64,000 nucleotides of DNA from Endocalyx cinctus (taxonomy: Eukaryota; Ascomycota; Sordariomycetes; Amphisphaeriales; Apiosporaceae). The first letter of the stretch is position 1; each line of letters begins with the position of its first letter. Positions 33,701 through 44,400 of the stretch are shown here, piece after piece. The stretch spans positions 108,161-172,160 of the forward strand of contig BCKC01000007.1 in NCBI GenBank assembly GCA_001600455.1. The letters are read 5' to 3'. The notes under the pieces were generated by a model, which saw only the letters and a list, made by a program, of their open reading frames with translations, was not told where the DNA came from and made no database searches. The position numbers and the translations under genes are program-made.

Positions 33701-33823
33701 GAATACATGCGCAGTTGCATGCCCATCAACCCGGCTTGGCTTAACGAGGTGGCGCCTCATTTCCACAAGAAGAAGGAGATTGCGGATTTGGAAGAGAAGA
33801 GGATGCCTAAGGCGAGAGGGTAG
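30779..33823 (+). CDS. PRP2: Pre-mRNA-splicing DEAH-box ATP-dependent RNA helicase Prp2
   Basis: Single-exon, 1014-aa spliceosomal helicase of the Prp2/DHX16/Cdc28 type, which remodels the activated spliceosome before the first transesterification. The first 380 residues are charged and Arg/Glu-rich. The core shows motif I GETGSGKTTQ (Lys402), Ia TQPRRVAAMSVAARVA, motif II DEAH at 494-497, motif III SAT at 526-528, FLTGQDEIE, motif V ATNIAETSLTIDGI and motif VI QRSGRAGRVGPG. The HA2/OB-fold region follows. The N-terminal half (RMPD-like MPDLRERSRQDYLKKR, and YMPEDYITEKGKIDKKRK) matches Prp2 rather than Prp16, Prp22 or Prp43. Codon usage shifts abruptly to G/C-ending codons after about 33190. 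Confidence 0.96.
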   Translation: MSGKRYAFVPMDDDEVGPQKVEKKSKHRSHREKRSPRPHREDRRDRRDGRDGRDGQGQKHTSKARRRGGQGDYEDRWGDEEPESEPEPEPEPEPSDFRESARKRVKLSNDEEREERSEKKREEKRNDQSGDDSDTARDIAERDAFAKRLREREKGNSKDLDSKSEKKRQRLVDDIASNRVAMPDLRERSRQDYLKKRGTEKLVLLRKQVARETEELNSGVKLTKDEKEEFAKNRELLRLAEERERIDDHRDGYYMPEDYITEKGKIDKKRKEEALYKRYVDRDEYGQEKFVTEHDEWEREQAQKAKAQINRAEREFDGEYMPVFDPEQYIKFNLGTTMAGEGKQLSKEERFLEAQIEAAEKKALSIQETRKSLPIYKYRDEFIAALEQYQILVIVGETGSGKTTQLPQYLHEAGYTKDGRKVGCTQPRRVAAMSVAARVAEEMGVKVGNEVGYSIRFEDSTSDKTILKYMTDGMLLREFMTEPDLAGYSALMIDEAHERTVHTDILLALVKDLARERPDLKLLISSATMNAEKFAKYFDDAPIFNIPGRRYPVDIYYTPAPEANYLTAAITTVFQIHTTQGQGDILVFLTGQDEIEAAEQQLTDTARKLGNRVKELIVCPIYANLPSDLQSKIFEPTPAGARKVVLATNIAETSLTIDGITYVIDPGYVKENVYNPATGMSNLVVVPCSRASANQRSGRAGRVGPGKCFRLFTRFAFMNEMDEQTTPEIQRTNLNSIILLLKSLGINDLINFDFMDPPPTETLIGALNQLFALQALNHNGVLTKVGRQMAEFPTEPMLAKAVLAADKFKCVDEVLAIVSMLSEASALFFRPKDKKIHADSARNRFTVKEGGDHLTLLNIWNQWVESDFSPVWARENFLQQRSLTRARDVRDQLAKLCERVEVAPSSCGSANVEPILKALTAGFFPNAARLERSGNSYRTLKNNTTVYLHPSSVLAKSHPPDKTVVYYELVLTTKEYMRSCMPINPAWLNEVAPHFHKKKEIADLEEKRMPKARG

Positions 33824-35054
33824 GGACTGGAATACCTGTACATGTACATATATATAGATAATCTTGGTTAATTATGAATTTATTTGAAGTATACCGTAGA
33901 GTGTATATGCTTAGTTATGTCTGCCCAGATACTATGAGTAATTAGCTATTATAAATTTTAAATAGAATGATCATGCGTTACGCGCTCTCCCTTCCCAAGG
34001 GTATTAGTTATTTTCTCTCTCAGGCATCCAGTAGTAAGTAATATGTATTGTTATATCATACCTTAAGCATGGTAGTAGAATCATCTCGTATTAATAGAAC
34101 GTAATCATACCTCAGTAATGGTAATATAATGAACCATGAATATGAGGATTTACCCCTTTACTCATTGCCTGCAGTAGTCGCACACTTTCATAATATGCTT
34201 TTTTTTTTTTTTTTTTTTTGGTTTCAAACTCTTAAGAATGTTTTACCTAAAAACTACCTTTTCTTTCCTATATAATATATATATTCTTGTCTGTTTGTCT
34301 TTCTTTACGTACTTCATGATCTCGTTAGAAAAAAAAAGAAAAATTGTCTCGAAGGAAGTGAGGAATCTCGTCGGAGAGGGAAGGAATTGTGAGAAGGAAA
34401 TAGAATGGTCACGGTTTTTTTTTTTTTTTTNTTAAGGCCGTCTGTTTGAAAGTATAGTAAAATGGCGGAGGAGTCAAAAAGAGGGTGAACTAAAGAGAAG
34501 AAGAGAGTAAAAAGGAATCGAAACAACAACAAAAGTAAAAGAAAATCATTTTAAGACGTTAACACATAGCAAACACACTACTCAAAACTGCAAATATCTT
34601 GTCATATCTACCGCATCTCTCTTTCCACAACCATCCATTATCAACTCTCTCATTCACAACTATAAATCAAGTCAAAACAAGACCAAAAAAACACGATGAT
34701 GGGTTATGAAACATAAAATCAGTCATTCATAAAGTCGTCACATATATAAAATAAAAACCATCCGTCATAAAAATCAGAAAAAGAGAAATAAATGGGTAGT
34801 AAAGGGGAAAAAATGAAAAGAGAAAACGACGAAAAACAGTGGAAGAAAAATCACAGAGATATCGACGCCGAGATATTACCACATCACCGATCAACCGCCT
34901 GGTTCCATAACCTTATCTCTAACCCAACCAACCCCATCGTGAATATTCAATAGAGACAAATGAAAAAGTGAGAGAGAGAGAGGAGAGAGAGAAATCCAGG
35001 GACGAAAGTTGGATGAATTAGGAAAAGTGATAAAGTCAACAGCCCCCTCTTTAT
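33824..35054. other. Convergent intergenic, homopolymer-rich, no gene
   Basis: 3' regions of Prp2 and the DUF3824 gene. Poly-T runs at about 34199-34219 and 34415-34430 (ending in an N), and a GA-rich stretch at 34970-34992. Short open frames are low complexity. Confidence 0.55.
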
Positions 35055-38000
35055 TTACGCCCTCCCCGCTTTGGCAGGATCCAAACCACTCTTGAGGGCC
35101 TGGCCCAAGACGCCCATAATCCCCTGTCTCCCCTCTAGCAAGCCTCCTACCGTCTGCGCTAGACCCGAAATCACCTCTGGATCAATGTCGCCGAGGTTCA
35201 TCCAGCTACCCCTCACGTTCCAGTCGCCGGGATTCTGAGCACGGTATTCAAAATCGCCGCGGCTGGGAGCCGAGCGTCTCAAGCTTCTTGCCCCGTCGTC
35301 GTCGAGTGGCTGGCCCCGAGAATCAAACCGGTCCGGCAAGACTTCGACGTCTTCGTTTGAGCCTCTCCTACGACGGCGGCGGTCGTGAGAATGTCGGTTC
35401 GACGATGGGTCGGAATTAGATCGTTTACGAGGATTTTTTGGCCTTCGAGAGGCTCCGGATTTCTTTTCGCGGTCGGAAGACGAGTCGTCGTCGGTTGCGG
35501 CTGCCGATCTCTCGCTCGCTTCTTCATGGTGCCGTCGAAGTGTCTGAGAAGATTGAGGCGACAATGGTCCGAACTTTACTTTGGATGACGTAGGTTTTGG
35601 TATAGATATGCTGCTAGCAGATGAACTTGTGGATAGACGTCGGCTCCGACTTGAGCTCCTTATGCCCTCTATTAGAACTTGGAGGTTAGTACCTAAACTT
35701 GAAAAGAACGTGCGGGAAATATAGCAATAGCAAATTCGACGAGCTCAATAAGACGCACCCTGACTATTAGCTGCGCCCCGAGACACATCTGGGTGAGGAT
35801 GAAGGCTGTCACCGGAGTGTAAATCATGACTCACGTTTTCTGGACCCGGTGGGTGACCTGAGCCGTGCGGCGGTCCCTGAGGTCCAGGATGCCCTGGCGC
35901 CGGGGGCATGTCTACATAGTCTTGTGGGTTATACGGCTGCAGTGGCGTGTACGGATTGCCGAAATTTGGTGTTGACTGGTTTGAATGTTGTGTAAAGCCA
36001 GCTGGACCAGCCGCGGCGGGTGGCGGCCCAGGAGGAGGTGGTGGATAATAGGCACCTCCCGACGCGTGTGGCGGGGATGGGGGGGCTTCGACATCATAAT
36101 CATAGTAAGGGTCACCTCCCGCCTCTTCTTCGTAACCTACACCGGGTAATTAGCTCTGCCAAGGAAATTGCGAGAAACAGGGGTATATAATCGTACGTCT
36201 TCGTTCACGATCACGAGATCTCCTGGCGCGGTGACGGTCCCTTCTTTCCCTGGATGCATCTCGTGATTCGTCCGCGCTCCTGTCTCTCTCTCTATCCCTA
36301 TTCTTATCCCTTGATTTCTCGTCTCGGGTTTTGCTCTTCTGTCGATCCGAATACTTCTTTATCCCGATAGCCGCCGCGGCGGTACCAAGTCCCGCAGCCG
36401 CAACCTCTCGCAACCTACTCTTGCTCCGCTTCTTCTTGATATCTTCGTTAGACGCGGAATTCGATCGACGGCGGTGGCGTTCGCGGTGTCTTCGCTCTTC
36501 CCTTGCCGAATCGTAGCCGTCGAGAGGTTCGCTGCCGTACTCAACGCCGGGAACCACGGGAACTACGGGAACCAGGCCTAATTCTCTATCAGCCGTCGTG
36601 TCTCGTGAATGTAAGTTTCGACTGTGTGACCTCGATCTTGACCGGCTTCTTGAATAGCTCCGATCGCTGTGATGATGATACTCGTCATCTAGTTCCCGAT
36701 CCTTCTTATCTCGGTGACGTTCCCAAAGCTTCGTGGCAGCAGCGCCGCCTAATCCGGCGGCAGCAATTTCGGCGCCTTGGCAGGAGAGTTAGACAACGCA
36801 TTTCCAAATTTTATTCAGGGCTCTTTTTTTTCTGCGGATACATACCTGTTCGAATACGAGATTTGGAACGTGACTTGCCGCGGGACTTTGATCTATAATG
36901 CTGAACCAGTCCAGCAATAGCACTACACATCTCCAGTATTAGCTCTCCATTTCTACGATAAGCCAGTAGCATCGGCATATAGTATAACAAAAGTCGGCAA
37001 AAACGGTGATTTCATCCCAGCTTATACCCATCTCTAGAATACGTACCCAGTAGCCAAGCCAGCTTTAGCCACATTTGACTTGCTGTGGCTCCTGCTTCTG
37101 CTATGGCGGGAGTGGCTTCGGGAACTGTAATATTCGTCGTCGGAATATCGATGCCGAGCACGACCACGGCTGGCCTCCTCTCTCTCTATCTTGTTGCTCT
37201 GCATGTATTTAAGACCGCCGGCAACGGCAAGAGCGGCAGCACCCTATTTTCCGTGTCAGAAATCTCACGAGTTTCATCATCAAAATTTCAAGAACTTACA
37301 ATCGCTAACCCGGTAGCAAGCCGACTACGGGATTTACTTCGGTGACGATGTCGGTGGTCGTAATATTCATCTTCATCCTCATATCGATCTTCGTATGCGC
37401 TCTTAGCCCGACGCACAACCTCCGTTCCTAGGGCGCCCAACGCGGCACCGGCCAGGACTTTTCTTCCTCTGTGATCTTTGTATTCGCCCTCTCTGCCTCG
37501 AGAGCCGGCCATAAGAGCGGTGATACCGGCGCCGGCGAGGGCACCCTCCGCTATATGACGTTTTCTATGATGATCTTCGCTCGAACTGCGGTCTCGACGA
37601 ATAATGGTTCGCTTGACGTAGTAGTCCTCGTCGTAGCCGTCGCTCTCGTAATGACGGTCATCTTGTCTACGGTGATAGTATTCCTCCTCGCGCGGTCGTT
37701 CATCTCTCAGGACAATGTACGCAGGCTCCTGCCGGGGCATGATAATTGGTGCAGGAGCGGGTGCTTCTTGCACAATGACTTTCTGCTCCGGCATTTTCTG
37801 TCTAATGACAATTGGAGCAGGTGGGGGATCCGGCGCAGAGAAATATTCCACCTCTCTACGATATCGCTCGACATCTTCGTGAGGACTGGAATCTTCAACG
37901 ACGCGACGCTCGATTTTGAGATCACGCTCTTTGTAATGGCGGTGGTCGGGGCTGCGCTCTTCTCGATGGACTTCGACAGCCTTCTCTTTGACCTGCACCT

Positions 38001-38544
38001 CACCGTCGGGCTCTCGTCGCACGACGCGTTTATCGATGCGGACGTCGGCGTCATCCCAGGAATATTTGGATTGGCGATCCCAGTAATTCTCGCGGGGGGA
38101 TTGAGGTGACTTGACTTCCCTGGACTCTTCGACTACTCTAGTCCTATTAACGTAGTCGCGGTCGCCTCTGTCAACGTCGCGTTCACGCTCATACTCAACA
38201 GTTCTAATGCGCTCGTCGCTACGATGGAAATCCGAGTTTCGGGGAGGTTCGAAGGCCGATCTAGGACGATCGGGGTAAGAGGTCCGATCTAAGCGATATT
38301 CGACTTCAGACGCATCGCCGTGTTGGCGACCGGCGTGCGAATGCGAATACCTGGATCTTCGATCGTCGTCTTCCTCGTAGCGATCAATTCTCTCCCGTTC
38401 AACGACTCTGCTGGTAGTCGGATGTAATCCACCACCAACCTTATACCTTCTTACTGTGGTTTTGGATTGATATTGATCGTCATCGGGTGACGGACTTTGT
38501 TCTCTGGTGTATCGCACATCCCTTTCTCGGTAGATTTGGGACAT
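35055..38544 (-). CDS. DUF3824 family Arg/Ser/Tyr-rich repeat protein
   Basis: Six-exon gene, 1029 aa. Exons in transcript order: 38544-37300, 37243-37047, 36922-36846, 36775-36197, 36136-35759, 35668-35055. All junctions use GT-AG and keep one frame. Residues 1-330 are charged and disordered (Arg, Glu, Asp, Tyr). Then come at least six Gly/Ala-rich hydrophobic segments, each followed by an RS/KS-rich linker: AEGALAGAGITALMAG, VLAGAALGALGTEVV, GLAIGAAALAVAGGLKY, GLATGAIAGLVQHY, GAEIAAAGLGGAAATKL and AAAGLGTAAAAIGIKKY. A Pro/Gly/Tyr-rich region and a basic tail follow. This is the layout of fungal DUF3824 proteins, whose function is not established. The segments could form short membrane-inserting hairpins. 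That is inference. Confidence 0.88.
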
Positions 38545-41487
38545 TTTGCAGGTCGAGTAAATTTAGTCGACGGCGACGGGTGACGTCACCAAATATTTTA
38601 TTATATATATCTTATCAACTAAGAAAGAGAAAATAGGAAATGGGGAAACAACACAAAACAATACTATACGATAGTTATGTTTATAAAAAGCATAAAAAAA
38701 AGAGGGAAGAAGAAGAGAGGAAATGGGGATTACGAATGGAGAAGAAGAGTCGAAGGTGATAGAAGTGTTGGAACTAGCGAAAAGTGAGAAGCTGAGTGTT
38801 GGGCTTGTTAATGTACTAGGTATACTCCGTACATGATAGTAACCTAGCAATAGGCAGGCTGCATACTGACTGACCTAGGACTTTTTTTACGAGGTAACAG
38901 TTAATAATGTGCACATAATTTAAAAAAAGAAGAAGGGAGGGGCCGAAGAAGGGGGGGGGGGGGAGAAGGGCTTGAAGAAAAAAGAAAAAAACGAGTCTCG
39001 AAGAATGCGTCACGCAGACCTTTTTTTTCCTTGCGGGTCTATCATTTTTCAGGTCATAGAAATTCTACCATACACTTAGGTATACTACAAGGTCAAGGTA
39101 CCGGGTAAGTCTCATGGTTGATTATAAGATGTGTAGCGGTACTTGTTATGAGGGGTAATTGATCATATGTATTAAGGTACAGTTAAGTTTCAATTATATG
39201 TATCATTTCTATAATTCCATACCTTAAATTTATTTATTTCTCCAATCCATGAATGTATCATCGTATGTATTTTTTTCTTAATCCCAAATCCAAATCCATC
39301 TTGATGGATAATACCTACAAAACAATCAATAATCTTGGAAAAGCCATCAAGCGCCTAACATCGTCGAGAACCAACTGCGCCATGATGTAACAACTGTGAG
39401 TCAATCCACTTTATTTACTTAATAGAAGATGTATAAGTACATGGATTAGATGAACCTTCATCTTGTCATCTCAGGGCTACCTAGCGGTAAAACTAAATAG
39501 TATACATATAATTACATGATCACAGCCTCAAACCAGCGTCTACTAGATGCTTAGGCTCGAGGAAATAAAAGGGAGTTTCTCTTATTATTATTATATATGT
39601 ACATATATACAAATACAGTATACTCGGTAGAGGATAGGCTGATTTTTTAGTATCACATCATCAATATCACCAGGCAGAATTGGGTGAGACCCTTCTCTCA
39701 TTTCTGATTGTCTTGTGACCACCTTTTTGCTCGCTTGACTTCTCCATCATGCTGGCATTTGATTTTTTGTATATCTTTTATATTTTATATATATATATAT
39801 GTATTTCTTTTTTTTTTGCATGGTAATTTCAAACATACCATTAGGAAATTACGCTGCTTGAAATTCAACATGGTATGTCGCATTGCGTCAGGCTTTTCCT
39901 TGATTATCGAACATCTTCTACAGCGCTGTTCCTTGCTTGATGGGCAGAAACGTAGAATATGCCATCATCGTTCTTAAATACGGAGCTACCATTAAAGAAA
40001 AAAAAAACATGATCTTGAATATGCCGAAAGAACCGGGTTCGTCAAGCGCTCTAACCTTACTTATTTCTATTGTGGAGTCTCTCGTCTTACCATGTCCATC
40101 TAATAAGCAGCTAAGGCTACAATTAAAAGGACCGGGGGTTTCCCTTGGCCTCTTTAGGCTTCAAGTATTGGAACTGTTTCTTCAACATACTACGCACATA
40201 CATTATCTATCGCATGCCCTCATAATGCAGATTGCATAATGCATCTCGATACTTGTTTATGTTTATTTACCAAGCCTAAAGTGTGAATCTCTACGTTTCC
40301 GCATCCACAAATGACATTGAATTCAAACGTTTTCATAGCGATCAATTCCCATACCCTAGTACGTGTTATACGTCAATATGCCTCGCCACTTTTTGGTACG
40401 ACACTGCATCCATGAATAAGACTTACATATACGCCGAGTACACTACGTTCAGCTAAGCCTCACCGTAAAAGGACAGAAGGCTGGAAGCGGACAAGAATGA
40501 TTATCCAATCCGGAGAGATCCATATCCATGAATGTACTGTATGCTGATATGTTAAAGTTAAAGCCTAAAGGCTTATTATGTATAATCATCGTGGTCCTAG
40601 GTCGGTAAAGATGTGACGAACATCGTCAACTACTATCTACCGCCTATCCGAGTGGCACCTACTACATACTACTACATACGTAAATGAGTAGATAATTAAA
40701 CACATTTATTTAGTACGTTAGGTACTTAACTTATGTAGTAAATACTCCTTAATACAGAAACCTCATCCAACATCATAACGATATTCTCCTGGAAATGGGT
40801 GTATTTGTCCCTTCAACTGCATTGATATTGATTCTGATTTATGAAAAAAAAAAAAAAAAAAAAAAAAAAAGGAAGAGGAAGGAGAAGACTTTCGTTATCA
40901 CAGTATATATGTGATGGTCTACAGGTATAATATGAGTGGAATCCAGTAGAAGCAGCAACGTTTTGGATATAGATATTTTACATGATGATGTCTAAATACA
41001 ATTTCACTTAATAGTATAGAAGTAGGCATCTTCTCTATGAGGTAGATAATAGGAGGAAGTTGCAAGACCGTCATTTTCCAGGTATACAAAAATAGAAAGC
41101 GGTACCTGAAAAAAGCTCTCCTCGTCATATTCTTCTACTCATCAAAAACTAAACCCTCCTTGTTCATCATTCAAATATTTCATCGTTATTCTATATTCCT
41201 CTCTTATCATCTATTTTCTATCTTTCCATGTAGCAAATTTCCGTCATTCCTAAACCTCCTTCAAAGTAGCAGACATATACTATACCAATTATACCTATCA
41301 TTATCTCTCCTCTTTCTTGTTTTTAACTCCATATATGAGTTAAATCAATTTAAGGACATATAGGTGTCCCTAATCAACGTCAAGCCCGCAAATTTCAGAA
41401 AGGAGCCTCATGTCAGAAAGAGTCAATAGGATAGTCGCTCTTCTACAGCCTCGTGAATGAAGATAAACTTCCTGATTACTACCGCTC
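38545..41487. other. 2.9-kb intergenic; leader with small uORF before the MFS gene
   Basis: No supported gene in 38.5-41.4 kb. A 13-G run lies at 38951-38963 and an A-run near 40843-40870, with T/A microsatellites around 39590 and 39780. TACTCCGTA lies at 38823-38831. A C/T-rich leader-like sequence lies at 41130-41340. A 16-codon upstream open frame (ATG 41410, TGA 41458-41460) ends 27 nt before the MFS start. Confidence 0.5.
41410..41460 (+). other. Upstream ORF (16 codons) before the MFS gene
   Basis: ATG at 41410 in a CTCATGT context, stop TGA at 41458-41460, main ATG at 41488. Whether it is in the mature leader depends on the unmapped transcription start. Confidence 0.35.
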
Positions 41488-44400
41488 ATGAATATAGAGA
41501 TCATGGAGACGCAGCTCCCCTCCCGACTTCGTGTCACTAACTCCAATCCTTCCCTTAGATCTATTGGAAACCGCCCAGGATCGATCCGCTCTGCGGGATC
41601 TCAGACCGGATCATACCGACATGCTCTGCTGAAATCAGATTCTCCTAGTCGCCAGTCTGTCGATACAGAGTTACCGGTGCCACCCGTACTCACCGGGCCA
41701 AATGTCGAGCCTCTAGATAGCGAGGTAATATCTCACCAAATGTCGAAAAAATCACCGGTTCCTGCATTAAATTCTCCTTATTCTAAGCCTGGCATGGTCA
41801 CAAAGCCACAGGACCTCCCTGAAATACAAGACTCTCGACCATACAAGCCCGTATGTATTGATCCGAGCATGCATCCTCCTGGTACTCATGCGAGAATACA
41901 TCACCCTGGTTTAGTCTCGGGGGCCGATTTCTGTGACGCTGGGCTACCCGTCGAGCGTGACTCTCCTATCAGATCTCCTGAGAGTACCTCTTCGTCGTCT
42001 GGCCGTATGTTAACTGGGCGAACTTTTCGATTGCTGAGCAGTGGAGAGATATGTGAAGAACTTATTGATGTCTCTCAGCATGCCTCTAAAAATCGCAGTT
42101 CTATCGTCAAAGTCCGGCCCGCCCTCAATTTGATCACAAGCAATCATGATCATGGTGGGCATCATGGTATATCCAAGGTTCGTCCTGCTGATTTGGACAA
42201 GGTAATCATTCACCAGCGTGAGCCTTCGGTTCTCGAGCTTGCAGGTGTTGACGTCCCGTATTCCGTGGAGCGGCACTTTGCTCATGACCGCAATCGACTT
42301 TCCAAAGTACGTTCCTTCATTAACGACCTGTCGCGTCGAGACCCCGAGAAAGATCTCTCATCCCCCGCCATACGTGAGGGCCATGCTGAGGCTGAGAAAC
42401 CTCAACCTGATCATGAGGATTTAAACCCAACCCATACAACTGAGGATAATCCGATTTCCGCGGTCGCGGTAAAAGAGCCGGAACAGAGACCTGGTAGTCC
42501 ACCTCATCCGTTACCTGCCACGTCGTATTGGGGCTTCCTCCCGATATTCAGGCACAAGCAAGATGAACAGGTCGGTGGGATAGAAATCACAGAAGATTGC
42601 CACGCCGCGGCAAGTCATCAATCACCCAGAAGCTCTCTTTCTGGTCCTGTCCCGTCGCCGATACCCGGTGCGTGTTCTTCCACACTTGGGAATGCAGAAG
42701 TATCCCCTACCAATCAAGAGAACATACCTCACCAAAGCGACTCCAAACCCGACCATGAAGACGAATCTCGAATCAATCTATCCCAGGAATTGCCTGTAGG
42801 ACACCCTTTGGAATCAAGAGACAATATGGGAAAGGCCCCAGATCGTGTGATTGATCCATCACGCACGGCTTCCTGGCTTCGTCAGCTTCTTGGATATCCA
42901 GCCGAGCCTCAAAATCCGACTTTGACGAACTTGCCAGAGAAAACCCATGCTCGATCTCAAGTCTATGTTAATTTTCCTGACCGCACCAAAAGTCCACGGC
43001 CATCAAGGGTGCCAACATTCTCGGAGAATAATGAGATGGACGTTGAGGCAATGCACTCTACGATGCATAACCTCGAACAGCTACTTAACGAGGCATTGCG
43101 CCTTGCAAATCAAGCAGCCGACCAGGAAAACTGTCGGAACCTCGACGATGGTAGTTTACGTCCTCCTTCACGAATTTCCGAAGGCTCGGTTGAGTCATTT
43201 TATCCAACTAGTGACCACGAGAGTGATTATTACCCTTCTCAACAGGAAGCAAAGACATCAATTTATCCCTACCCAATCTTAGGGCCCGCAAAGACCGCCC
43301 ATCGCAAAAGAATTGCCAAGAAGCCAACTTTTGTGAGAGATGTCTCCGAAGACAGTGACAGACGACCTACCGACTTTGCCGATTACTCTTACAATGTCAA
43401 TTTGAAAGGAATCACCAAATCTCAGCAAGACAGGGGTGTCCCCAACAGTGAGGAAGTTCAGGAACATATCCGCAAGTTCAATCATCCCCCGATTGGACCA
43501 CGAAAAAGCTCGAAGAATCTTCGAAAGACTGCAGAAGGTCAAACCAATGCCTCGTCGTCAGGTCGAGCGAGGGGAACGATGGAAGTACGTCGTAGAGGAA
43601 AGGACGTACGCAGCTTGGACGGCGGTACATCCGACGATGATATCGACTTCTCAACACAATACAAGGCCGATAACAAGCACAGAGCTGGTCTATCACACAG
43701 CCATGGAAAATCAGCACATGGCAGCAAGCGAGTCCAGGCGCTACGCGACGTAAGCCTCCGAGGAATGTCACACATCAGTTTAGCCGAAGGTCAGAAATTC
43801 AATTTGGCTAGATCTGTCAAACGCCAACCTACTATCGCTCGAGACTGGTCCACTGCTCGGAAATGGTTTGTCGCTTCGGTGGCGTGTATCAGCACGGCTT
43901 TGATAGGAGTATTGGTGGGAATCTACGCCGGACTAGTTCCTTCGATACAATACTACCTTGCTGATTTCAGTCATTACGCTATTCTGGGTAATGTTGTCTT
44001 TTACCTCGGCATGGCGCTTTCCACATTTCTTTGTTGGCCTTTGCCTCTCTTGCACGGCCGCAAGCCTTACATTGTGGGCAGTCTATGCATCGCAATGCCT
44101 CTTCTCTTCCCCCAAGCAATCTCCATCAGTGTTCTACGATCCCCTTTAACTAGCACATGGAGATAGGCTCTCCTGTTCCCCAGGGGCTTGATGGGTTTCG
44201 CGTTAGGCTTCGCCAACATGAACTTCCACTCAACATTGACAGATTTATTTGGGGCATCTTTGATGAACACTCACCCTCACCAAGAACTGGTCGACTCATA
44301 CGATATGAGAAGACACGGTGGCGGGCTTGGCGCGTGGCTAGGGATATGGACTTGGTGCTACATCGGTTCCATCTCTGTCGGCTTTCTTGTCGGGGCTGTG

